Part shown: in pieces, positions 9,117 to 16,957 of the stretch
Numbering within the stretch: position 1 is the stretch's first letter
Layout: each line of letters begins with the position of its first letter
Assembly (NCBI RefSeq): GCF_010672525.1
Contig: NZ_JAAHGH010000003.1
Location: 1-64,000, forward strand
Source: Okeania sp. SIO2B3
GTDB lineage: Bacteria; Cyanobacteriota; Cyanobacteriia; Cyanobacteriales; Microcoleaceae
DNA length: 64,000 nt
Reading direction: 5' to 3'
Program-made: the position numbers and the translations under genes
The notes under the pieces: generated by a model
Databases searched by the model: none
Told to the model about the DNA's origin: nothing
Seen by the model: only the letters and a program-made list of their open reading frames with translations

Positions 9117-9150
9117 GTGTGATAATAAAAAATCAAATCAATTATCACAC
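9117..9150. terminator. Hairpin between converging genes
   Basis: A perfect 9-bp stem GTGTGATAA / TTATCACAC encloses a 16-nt A-rich loop. It lies 30 bp after the small secreted gene and 63 bp from the protease stop. There is no long T run, so termination is only likely. Confidence 0.5.
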
Positions 9151-9212
9151 TAGATAGATCAATTCTTCCCCTCCTTGGAGGGGTTAGGGGTGGGTTCCCT
9201 ACTGCCTACTGC

Positions 9213-10046
9213 CTACTGCCTCTTTTCTGTGATAATTCTAGAAACTGGAATACCCCAACTTAGAGATTCCATTTTTTTGAACTGGTCAACAGATGGTTGA
9301 GAACCATCTGTAAAATTAAATGCTCCAATTCCAGCAATGGGATATTTTGAACGTCCGTTAATACCAATTAACTGACCTTTACTGTTTAAAATTGGTCCAC
9401 CACTCATGCCACTTTTAATATCATTGGTATAACCTAATTGATATCCTTGGCTGAGGGTGCGACTGGGTAACATTTTTACAGCTCCTAAAGTTAACTGAAA
9501 AGCACGACTACCCCAACTACGGGTACTACTCATTTCTGAGGAGTTTGGTTGATGCCAATTGGGAAAACCTGCCGCAATCACAGTTTCTCCTACTGAAAGT
9601 AGATTACTGTTGGCAATTTCTACAACTTGATAAGGGCGATCGCTAGTAAATTGCAATAATGCTACGTCCAGGTTGCCTATTTGAGGAGATGAAACTAGGG
9701 TGGCTTGATGAGTCATCCCATCTCCACTCATAATTGGGTAAAGTTTATTAGAGTTATTGTCAATTACATGATGATTAGTAACAACAGTGTAGGTATTACC
9801 TTGCCGTTTAATAATTACTCCAGAACCAGCACTATTGTCTGTAAAAATTCTCACAGTAACTTGTTGGGCAATATTAGATACTAATGATGGAAGTTGTTGT
9901 AAATCTACTTCACTTGGTTTTGTATAATAAGCTGAATTTTCTACACTGGTTTGAGAGTAAGCACCAGGTACAAATGTGGTGAGACAAAATAATGAAGCTC
10001 CCAAAATTTTACTACTTAAGTTGAATATTGATTTATTATTTTTCAT
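9213..10046 (-). CDS. Trypsin-like serine protease, secreted
   Basis: 277 residues with a signal peptide (hydrophobic ILGASLFCLTTFV, cleavage near AYSQ). The chymotrypsin-fold triad is visible: His93 in TNHHVI, Asp127 in NLDVALLQF and Ser215 in KSGMSGGPIL. It has no PDZ domain after the catalytic part, so it is not a DegP/HtrA with full architecture. Expected to act outside the cytoplasmic membrane. It converges on the small secreted protein gene. A near-perfect 164-bp duplication lies 220 bp upstream of its start. Confidence 0.85.
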   Translation of the reverse strand: MKNNKSIFNLSSKILGASLFCLTTFVPGAYSQTSVENSAYYTKPSEVDLQQLPSLVSNIAQQVTVRIFTDNSAGSGVIIKRQGNTYTVVTNHHVIDNNSNKLYPIMSGDGMTHQATLVSSPQIGNLDVALLQFTSDRPYQVVEIANSNLLSVGETVIAAGFPNWHQPNSSEMSSTRSWGSRAFQLTLGAVKMLPSRTLSQGYQLGYTNDIKSGMSGGPILNSKGQLIGINGRSKYPIAGIGAFNFTDGSQPSVDQFKKMESLSWGIPVSRIITEKRQ

Positions 10047-10266
10047 TTTATTAATACTTTCTCAAAAAAAAATACTTAAATTCCACTGATACCACCCAAT
10101 CTATTTCAAGAAATTTGAAAGTGTGGTGACTATCTCACACATTGGTTAGTGCTAGAGATCGCTTCTGATTTTTTCAACACATGAATTGTTGTTAAGTAAT
10201 TTAATTAATTACTTCAATCAAAAGTAGGTATATGTATCGATTAAGTTCAGCTCCGTCACTTTTAAC

Positions 10267-10594
10267 GTAGTAATGTAGCCATAGCCTAAGTTCTATTTAT
10301 CAAGCCAAAATGACTGTGAAGAACTGATTCGGTATTCTACACTATAGCGGTAACAAAAACACATTATCAGAATAAAAATTTGTCAATTTTTTTGGTCAGG
10401 CTTTTATTTGGCCTTTAATGATAACTATATGTAGTAATGTAGCCATAGCCTAAGTTCTATTTATCAAGCCAAAATGACTGTGAAGAACTGATTCGGTATT
10501 CTACACTATAGCGGTAACAAAAACACATTATCAGAATAAAAATTTGTCAATTTTTTTGGCCAGGCTTTTATTTGGCCTTTAATGATAATTGTAT
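10267..10594. repeat. Two-copy 164-bp tandem duplication
   Basis: 10267-10430 and 10431-10594 are the same 164-bp sequence with only about three differences (TGGTCAGG against TGGCCAGG, and the last bases), so the duplication is recent. It contains ATGTAGCCATAGCCTAAG, CTATAGCGGTAACAAAAAC and a GGCCA...TGGCC hairpin. It lies upstream of the protease gene on its promoter side. Confidence 0.9.
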
Positions 10595-11462
10595 GTAGTG
10601 ATTATCAAAAAAAATTCTCAGGAAGAGTAAAGTAGGAGCGATCGCTTAATAAAAAACAGCCATAATAAATTGAATTTTATTCAAAACTAAGTCAAGACTT
10701 TTGTCAATAAAAAAATCGTCAAAATAAATCCCAGAAAAAGAGAATTATCCTCCGATTTAATCCATGATTATTAATATGAAATGACATCTATAAAAACATC
10801 TTAGTAATCATTTCCTGCGGGATGCTATACAAATGCAAACAGCTATAAGCAGTCAGCGCTTCCTTTGGAATTCTACGCAAAAAGCAATTAGTAATAGACA
10901 TAGGCTTGAAAAAGATATAGACTTTCTCTAAAAGTAGGGAGCAGGGAATAAGGAAGATGTTTTTAGGAAAAAAATACGGAAAATGATTTTTTGAGTGATT
11001 AAACTCTAGTTTATAGCAAATAAAGGGCAAGTTTATTTTCACGCCTATGCCTAATGAATAATTACTTCTAAAGTTTAGTCCGCAGACTTTGGCAGTAACT
11101 TTTATTTTGCATCAATTTCAAAGGTTGCTTTTACCGAAAAATTCTGGGTATGTGCCTTCCCTTTTAAGGGGATAAAAAAAAAGAGAATTCCTTATTTTCA
11201 TAGCCTCCTTATTGCAGAGGTACTGAAGTCCACATTTCCTCCCGAGGAAGCTAACTGATAACTGAAATGACTTTCCGCAAAATTAATAGCTCAAGTCCGA
11301 ACTGCGGACTTTATAAGGCTAGCTAATAGCTGACGACTGTTTGCGCAGAAATGCTTACAAACAAAAAATAAATATGAGAATTAAAGATCATACTATAGAT
11401 TGACAAACCATCCAGAAATGTGTATTCAATTGCTTAGATTAAAATATAATTGAAAACTAAAT
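10595..11462. other. Intergenic, AT-rich with R5 debris
   Basis: No credible gene. About 11200-11362 holds R5 sequence (GAGGAAGCTAACTGATAACTG, GCTAGCTAATAGCTGACGAC, ending AAATGCTTACAAAC), and a related scrap lies near 10800-10870. The rest is AT-rich. Confidence 0.5.
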
Positions 11463-12002
11463 ATGCAATTACCAAATATGCTATCTCGTAGTCCATTAAT
11501 TGTCTTAGGAGCGATCGCTGGAGTGATACTCTCTTCTCAAAGCGCGATCGCCACACAAAAAATAGTAATAAATCTAGTTGGCCCAATAAGAGCATCAATC
11601 AAAGTCAAGGACCTGCGAGTATTTGCAGAAACGGGCAAAACTACCAAAACAATTTCCCAAGCTCTCGGAATATCGAAAATTAATCCTAATACAGTTCGTG
11701 GCTTAATGACATTAGAAGTAGGAGCTAATGTTAGTAACTTAGCCAAAGTGCTTTATAGTAACCTTGGCCAAAATGTAACCAAAGGTATTGCGGAAGTAGT
11801 TCAGACAAGACACAATTACGAAAGCGACAAAGCCTTACGTTCTTCCATAATCTTAGCAGCAGCAGATGACAATCGAATATCAGTCCTGGAAGTTCTAGAA
11901 AAATATCCTACGGAAGAAATGCACATAGATGTAGGTAAAATTAATGAAATCGTAGACAAAGTTAAAGGAACTATTGGTAATCTGGAAGAACTTCTCAGAT
12001 AA
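11463..12002 (+). CDS. DUF1400-type secreted protein
   Basis: 179 residues with a signal peptide (1-31, ending SAIATQ). The mature part (VINLVGPIRASIKVKDLRVFAETGK...) resembles DUF1400, which in cyanobacteria usually precedes an alpha/beta-hydrolase domain. Here the protein stops after the DUF1400-like part and has no GxSxG lipase motif. It is either a stand-alone form or a gene that lost its 3' part; the reading frame ends cleanly at TAA with no hydrolase remnant after it. It converges on sipA with a 2-bp gap. Confidence 0.65.
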   Translation: MQLPNMLSRSPLIVLGAIAGVILSSQSAIATQKIVINLVGPIRASIKVKDLRVFAETGKTTKTISQALGISKINPNTVRGLMTLEVGANVSNLAKVLYSNLGQNVTKGIAEVVQTRHNYESDKALRSSIILAAADDNRISVLEVLEKYPTEEMHIDVGKINEIVDKVKGTIGNLEELLR

Positions 12003-12004
12003 GT

Positions 12005-12301
12005 CTACAATTGATCTGAAGGTGGACTGATTTTAGCAGTATCTTCTTCAATATTATGATGTGGCTGGGCAGTTTCAGCATCAACTGTCGCAGCTTCTAT
12101 ATATTGACTATCTATGAGAAATGCTCCTTTCTCAAAACGAACAGCCCAATAATTTCCTGGTTTGTGACTCAAAACAGTTCCTACTTCACCCAAACGTACA
12201 ATATCAGGGGGACGTAATATCGGCATTGATTCAGCAGTTTTAATGTATGGTGGTTTAATAGCTAACCTTACTTTCTGACCAATAAAAAATTCTTTCTCCA
12301 T
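12005..12301 (-). CDS. sipA: SipA-like regulator (DUF3148)
   Basis: 98 residues. The N-terminal 70 match the small SH3-like SipA family: FIGQKVRLAIKPPYIKTAESMPILRPPD, then GEVGTVL and YWAVRFEKGAFLIDSQYIE. In Synechococcus SipA binds and stimulates the NblS histidine kinase of the high-light/nutrient stress pathway. The last 25 residues are an acidic tail. ATG 12301 is the normal family start. The gene stands alone. Confidence 0.85.
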   Translation of the reverse strand: MEKEFFIGQKVRLAIKPPYIKTAESMPILRPPDIVRLGEVGTVLSHKPGNYWAVRFEKGAFLIDSQYIEAATVDAETAQPHHNIEEDTAKISPPSDQL

Positions 12302-12342
12302 TTTTAATCACCCCAAATATAGCGGTTTGCAAATAAGTTGAT

Positions 12343-12446
12343 ATAGCAGAAGGAGGAAAGAAGAAGGAAGAAAGGATAAGGAAAAATCTGACGTTATCTG
12401 AGTTTTAAGCTTTTGATTTGTCCGCGCCCTTTCCTTCGACTGCTAT
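12343..12446 (+). repeat. R10 repeat copy
   Basis: TATAGCAGAAGGAGG, a GAAGGAA tract, GTTATCTGAGTTTTAAGC and TTTTGAT, ending ACTGCTATAA. Same order as 31695-31800 and inverted at 2059-2160. Confidence 0.6.
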
Positions 12447-12609
12447 AATCAGAATTTGAACAATCAAAATACTAAAGAGCTGATTAATTAGCACTAATTA
12501 ATCATCCAATAGTATATAAATCTACTATACGTTTACTTACGCATTTTTTTCCGTCTTTATATAAAATTGGGCGTTGCATAATTTAGATAGGAATTATAAA
12601 TATTTACAA

Positions 12610-13067
12610 AAAAAACGTGCAGTTGAAAGCCAAGTGGCTTTAGCCCTTGGATGAAAACAAGTTGTGGGAATTTATTCCCAAGTATCCCAAAATGTGGAAT
12701 AATGTTAATGAATACGAGTAGGAACAAGGTTTGTCCCATAGACTCAATGCTTGTAGGGGTGAAACTCCCGCCAGTAAGAAACTAGTAGCACTGTTCTATT
12801 AAGACGCTTGGCACAGGCAAGTAGGCAGCAGAGATAGGGATTTATGGCTCTGACTTGAGTAAAACCACTCTGAAAATAAAACTAAAAAAGTAAAGGCAAT
12901 GTGTGTGGCATTTTTGTCAGCATATCTGAGTCTGTAGGTGGTTTTTGACTGCTACCACTGGGAAGATTAAGTCCAGTGACAGCTAGTAGGTGTGACGAAT
13001 CGTGTTTTTAAACCGATTTGGAACAACTCCTTAGAATCACCCGTACTTCAGTCGGGTGAGAAGTCAA
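12610..13067 (+). mobile_element. IS200/IS605-type remnant with right end
   Basis: The right end is clear: GAATCACCCGTACTTCAGTCGGGTGAGAAGTCAA, read as stem ACCCG / CGGGT with the TCAA terminus. A left hairpin (AAGCCAAGTGGCTT) lies near 12620. No open frame remains between them, so this is an internally deleted element of a different subfamily from the one at 17915. It may still encode an omega-RNA-like transcript. Confidence 0.55.
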
Positions 13068-13077
13068 TCTCTTTCAT

Positions 13078-13172
13078 TACCGAATAATTAAGGTAAAAAT
13101 CCTCTCCTTTAAAGGAGAAACAAGGAAAATTTTTCCTTTGAGTCAATCCTATCCGTTTTTCAAGGAGAGGTA
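13078..13172 (+). repeat. R7-type repeat, short copy
   Basis: ACCGAATAATTAAGGTAAAA, then a TCCTTTAAAGGA hairpin and AGTCAATCCTATCCGTTTTT. The longer copy at 43625-43850 has the same ends. Confidence 0.55.
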
Positions 13173-13329
13173 ATATCATGTCCGTTGGGGCGCGTTTGTG
13201 TAAACCCAAGGGTGAATGTCTGGAAATTTAAGTTTTTTTCTTGCTCTTAAGCATTCCTACTTCTTCCCTATTCTCTCTTCCTTCTTCCTTACCTTAGCTA
13301 TACAATACCGATGCTACCGGACATGATAT
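13173..13329. mobile_element. R8 miniature element
   Basis: Perfect 12-bp inverted ends, ATATCATGTCCG at 13173-13184 and CGGACATGATAT at 13318-13329, around 130 bp of non-coding sequence. 13330-13590 is AT-rich with ATTAATT repeats and the rbfA promoter region. Confidence 0.7.
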
Positions 13330-13597
13330 AATTGTTAATTATTAATTATTAATTATTAATTGTTTAACTACTCCCTAAGCAAGAAAATCATACCCCCACT
13401 TGAGCAACGCCAAACATTCCATACAATATCCTTACTAATGCCTAATGAATAAAAAATTCAAAATCAAAAAACTATAGCCTGGGTATTAATCAACTTCATT
13501 CTCCAAAGCTGCCATAAGTTTATCAGAAGTATCGTAAAAGTTATACAGAACTATTAGAATAGTATAGTTAAGTATTAAATTGTAGGGGGTAATGATC

Positions 13598-14029
13598 ATG
13601 GCTACAGATCGCCGCATTTCCCGGGTTGCTTCTTTAATAAAGCGGGAAGTCAGCCAGATGTTGCTCCATGACATCAAAGATGACCGTGTAGGTATTGGTA
13701 TGGTCAGCATCACAGACGTAGATGTTTCTGGAGATTTACAACACGCTAAAATATTTGTCAGTATCTATGGTTCTGAGGAAGTAAGATTCCAAACTATGGA
13801 AGGTCTAAAATCTGCTACTGGTTATGTCCGGAGTGAGTTGGGTCATAGGATACGTCTGCGTAGGACTCCAGAAGTTATGTTTGTCGAAGACCGCTCTCTA
13901 GAACGTGGGACTCAAATAATATCACTTTTAAACCAGCTTTCTGAAGAACGTCAACAACAGGCAACTGAAAATCCTACAGAATCAGATTCTCAGAATATAG
14001 GAAAACTTACTTCAGACGGAATAGATTGA
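13598..14029 (+). CDS. rbfA: Ribosome-binding factor A
   Basis: About 143 residues. RbfA is a KH-fold factor that binds the 30S subunit for late 16S rRNA maturation. The family sequence is plain: [28 protein letters not shown], then [20 protein letters not shown] and [20 protein letters not shown] chose ATG 13598 (MATDRR) because AGGGGG sits 8 nt upstream; ATG 13592 is possible. In many cyanobacteria a glycoside hydrolase family 3 gene follows rbfA, and its wreck follows here. Confidence 0.93.
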   Translation: MATDRRISRVASLIKREVSQMLLHDIKDDRVGIGMVSITDVDVSGDLQHAKIFVSIYGSEEVRFQTMEGLKSATGYVRSELGHRIRLRRTPEVMFVEDRSLERGTQIISLLNQLSEERQQQATENPTESDSQNIGKLTSDGID

Positions 14030-14100
14030 AGAAAGAGTCAGGAGACAGAAGACAGGAGACAGAATCAATTGCATGGGGATAGTCAACGACCGGCCACTTC

Positions 14101-14130
14101 GTGTCTACAAACCCAAACAATTGTAGACAC
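14101..14130. other. Perfect 10-bp hairpin after rbfA
   Basis: GTGTCTACAA / TTGTAGACAC with a 10-nt loop, about 70 bp after the rbfA stop. It could be a terminator without a T run or an IS terminal hairpin. The GGTGTCTACAAAC motif recurs near 60920. Confidence 0.5.
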
Positions 14131-14319
14131 CACGGGTGACGGTGGGAATTTATACCCCATAAGGCTTCGGTGCCAGGAGCCAGCTTATCGGAGCATTCGC
14201 AAAAACATTCTACTAACTCGGTCTTCCTGAGGACTAACTTCCAGCCGTTCGCGCAGCGTCTCCGTCAAGAGAAGGCTGTTAATTACCCATTCATTTCTAC
14301 AATACTCGTCACCCTTACT

Positions 14320-15162
14320 ATGAATTTAGCAGAAAAAGTCGCTCAGATGCTTGTAGTTAGAGCTTCCGGCAACCTGTTTGACAATCAAATTCCTGATCCA
14401 GACTGGGAACCTGCTCTATAAAACTGATACAAAGCGTCACATAGTGTGACAACTTGAGGTTTACTTCCTGCTTCTTGTGAGGCCGTCGGCGGTTGCTCAT
14501 CCACAGGCATTCACGGTCGAGCCGACCGCATCTGTCGCTCTTTATACTTGCGTTTAAATCTCGATCTATTGACAAGCCACAGTCAGGGCAATCATAAGTT
14601 CTCAGGCTTAACGGCATATCTTGAACATGACCACACCTACTGCAAGTTTTTGATGATGGAAAAAACCTATCAACTGCTACTAATTTAGAACCGTGCCATC
14701 GTGTTTTATATTCGAGCTGTCTCCGAAACTCATAAAAGCACTGTCTGCTAATTGATTTAGCTAGCTTATGGTTAGCTTTTCATGTCGCGCAGCGAAACAT
14801 ACCGCTAACATTCAAATCTTCGCTTGAGCAACAACGCTATAGATTTGGCAACTCGTATCCAACAGTTTAAGTCTTGGGCAAAAATTCCTCTACTTTTGGC
14901 TGCTGATATTGAGGAGGGAGTAGGTCAAAGGTTCGCCGGGGCAACTTGGTTTCCTCCACCAATGGCGATCGCTGCTATTACTCAAACAAATCTCAAAAAA
15001 GCTATAGAGTATGCTGAAATTATGGGAAATATTACGGATAGTAAAATAGCTAGTTTAACACAAGCATCGCAGGATTTAATTAAAAAATTATTAATAAATG
15101 GTGAATTACAGGGTCTCATCATATACGGTAGATCAGTATACATTGAAACAGTTTTCCTGTGA
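14320..15162 (+). pseudogene. GH3 (NagZ-like) glycosidase, disrupted
   Basis: Two pieces of a glycoside hydrolase family 3 protein remain. 14320-14421 gives LAEKVAQMLVVRASGNLFD, and about 14822-15162 gives IQQFKSWAKIPLLLAADIEEG, then VGQRFAGATWFPPPMA. A tnpB fragment on the other strand lies between them. After EYAEIMGN the sequence jumps to ASQDLIKKLLINGELQGLIIYG, which resembles the C-terminal part, so the catalytic barrel is deleted and the end is frameshifted. The family cleaves beta-N-acetylglucosamine residues in peptidoglycan recycling; this copy cannot be active. The position after rbfA is the conserved one. Confidence 0.75.
14425..14820 (-). pseudogene. tnpB: TnpB C-terminal fragment inside GH3 gene
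   Basis: On the minus strand about 130 codons match the second half of TnpB: LVAVDRFFPSSKTCSRCGH, then CPDCGLSIDRDLNASI. The four zinc-finger Cys (CSRC, CPDC) and the RuvC-III Asp in DRDLN are present, but the N-terminal half is missing. A GTCACACTATGTGAC hairpin at about 14435-14449 may be the right end. It splits the GH3 reading frame. Clearly a dead insertion. Confidence 0.75.
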
Positions 15163-15609
15163 AATGTGATCAGATATACCTTAATGTTTTTTGTTATGGA
15201 CAAATGCCGAAAGCCCTGGCGATCGCTTTAAAGCTTTTCTTTAAAAATTTGCAAATTCACAATACTTAAAAATTTACAAATCTACAAGTATTTCTCTAAA
15301 ATCTAAAAGAACTAGCCTGACTATTGACAAAAAAACATAAAAATGATAATCGGAGACGATTATTTAAGGTGAAGAGGCTAGAGAAATCCTCAATTAGTGA
15401 CTTTGTAGATCATATTTCATAGTACATAGTTGCAATTTAGACCAACACGAAAAGAAATGTTTTGGTTCTATGACTTTTAGAATTCTTATCAAAAGAACAT
15501 AACAAATTGTAACTCTGTATACTGAAAAAATTAACATTCATAATCCGGATTTTTGTTCTATATTATTAATAGCGCCGAAAATTACTAAAAACTACGCAAA
15601 AAGAAAAGG
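15163..15609. other. Intergenic, nothing recognised
   Basis: AT-rich sequence after the GH3 wreck. I see no gene, repeat end or RNA here apart from the promoter region of the DUF4327 gene. Confidence 0.4.
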
Positions 15610-15615
15610 GTGACT

Positions 15616-15840
15616 ATGACTTACACTACAGTTCAATATTCTTTAGACATCATCAGGGATGAAGCACAAGAACTTGTACAAAAAGGAGTCCTTGGACGTC
15701 AGCAACCTATTTATACTCTCTGCCAATACATTCCTATCAGAGAATGGGCTTGTGTAGAAGATGAGTTAGAAAAATGTAACTTTCTACTTAGAGACCGAAT
15801 TGCTGACCTAATAGGTAATGAAAAATGGGAAAACGACTAA
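15616..15840 (+). CDS. DUF4327 family protein
   Basis: 74 residues from ATG 15616. The sequence (YSLDIIRDEAQELVQKGV, GRQQPIYTLCQYIPIREWACVE, ELEKCNFLLRDRIADLI) is the DUF4327 signature, a small cytosolic family widespread in cyanobacteria and of unknown function. Three conserved Cys are present. AAAAGGG lies 5 nt before ATG 15616, which favours it over GTG 15610. A strong terminator-like hairpin follows at once, so it is monocistronic. Confidence 0.85.
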   Translation: MTYTTVQYSLDIIRDEAQELVQKGVLGRQQPIYTLCQYIPIREWACVEDELEKCNFLLRDRIADLIGNEKWEND

Positions 15841-15846
15841 AAAAAA

Positions 15847-15886
15847 CTAACTCAGCTAAATTGGACTATTAGCTGGGTTAGGTTTT
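15847..15886 (+). terminator. Rho-independent terminator of DUF4327 gene
   Basis: A 13-bp stem CTAACTCAGCTAA / TTAGCTGGGTTAG with one G-T pair and a 9-nt loop, followed by GTTTTG. It starts 6 bp after the stop codon. Confidence 0.8.
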
Positions 15887-15902
15887 GTAATTTATCCTAT
15901 TT

Positions 15903-16285
15903 TTGACATCCTCCCGACGTTGCGCTTTGTCGCCCAAGCGGGATTCTTAACTATCGCTGATAGTGGCTGTCTGCTGCCTCTTGACAGAAGAGCTGCGCTT
16001 TTTCCTAGGTCATGTTGCGCAAATATGTCGTGAAGGGTTAACGATAGTTATGCCCTAGCAAAACAATGCACCTACCTCCAAGGCCTTTGCCTCTTTCCGG
16101 TCTTATGGTCGCTCCACAGTACGTCGCTAACATGAAGGCTCCCCTAGACACTGCTAGCCCAGAAGCCTTATCTATTCTAACACACGCTTTGGCAAAACCA
16201 CAAAATTGATTGGTTTTTCCTGGGTCATGCTACGCAAAAATCCCGGCGCTCCCGTGCTTTCCTGAGGGTGGGTCTTCAACCAATG
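15903..16285 (-). mobile_element. IS200/IS605-type remnant, minus orientation
   Basis: TTGACATCCTCCC at 15903 is the inverted right end of the type seen at 203 and 18138, followed by a stem GACGTTGCG...CGCCCAAGCGGGATTC. The inside reads, on the minus strand, like a diverged tnpB tail (ACTGTGGAGCGACC, AAAGGCCTTGGAGG) with no long frame. The far end near 16285 is a guess. It also contains GCTGCGCTTTTTCC debris. 16286-16358 holds nothing else. Confidence 0.5.
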
Positions 16286-16358
16286 TTGAGATCAAATACT
16301 TTTTAATAGCTGGATAAAGGACTAAGATTTATCCAAAAGTAGATATTGTCATGTATGA

Positions 16359-16745
16359 TTAGTTTTGAGAGTTTGACTCCTGAAGCTTCTGTAAATCAGC
16401 TCGTAGATTGGCGATTTCTTGAGTTAGCTCCAGCAAATCTTCTTGTACGTCTGATGATGCAAAACCAGAAGCAGAAGTAGGACTTGAAGAAACGGTTGTA
16501 CTATCAGTATTGAGCTGACTATTTTGTTGGTTCAAAATTGTATCAACAAAGTTCCTAGCTTCTTGCTCAGTCATCTCTCCTCTATCAGCCCATTCCTCAG
16601 TTAGTTGATTGAAATCAGTACTTAATTTATTCAAATTTTCATCTCGCTTAGTAGAGTCTTGCACAGTTTCTATTAAAAAGGAAGTTGCACCTAGAGTGAC
16701 ACGAAATCCTTTTTGTATTATTTGGGTCAGATTATCAGGATTCAT
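16359..16745 (-). CDS. Conserved cyanobacterial protein, phasin-like
   Basis: 128 residues. The N-terminal part (NLTQIIQKGFRVTLGATSFLIETVQD, then EWADRGEMTEQEARNFVDTIL) resembles a small cyanobacterial family sometimes annotated as phasin or granule-associated like. A Ser-rich linker follows (about 78-97), then a C-terminal heptad stretch (LLELTQEIANLRADLQKLQ) predicted to be a coiled coil. No signal peptide. Function unknown; surface association with granules or membranes is only an inference from the amphipathic helices. Confidence 0.65.
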   Translation of the reverse strand: MNPDNLTQIIQKGFRVTLGATSFLIETVQDSTKRDENLNKLSTDFNQLTEEWADRGEMTEQEARNFVDTILNQQNSQLNTDSTTVSSSPTSASGFASSDVQEDLLELTQEIANLRADLQKLQESNSQN

Positions 16746-16957
16746 AAGTGTAAGTTAATTCAATATCAAATGACAATTTCTCTCTGATTACAGATTGAGA
16801 AATAGACTGTACTGGATAATATAACGCGGATAGAAGCAAGTGACAAAGTTATTTGAGAATATTTTTAGCTGGAACTAGATTTTTTTAATCTGAATAACTA
16901 GAAATTTAAAGGCTAATTGATTTTTGAAGCAGAAGCAATTTGTGATTATTATCTACT

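Noticed and set aside
12730-13060. Structured RNA gene (tRNA-like or riboswitch)
   Set aside because: No cloverleaf is found; the right-end stem and TCAA terminus fit an IS200/IS605-type end better.
14170-14319. Upstream extension of the GH3 fragment
   Set aside because: The text before LAEKVAQM does not look like a GH3 N-terminus and overlaps IS-like sequence, so I start the remnant at 14320.
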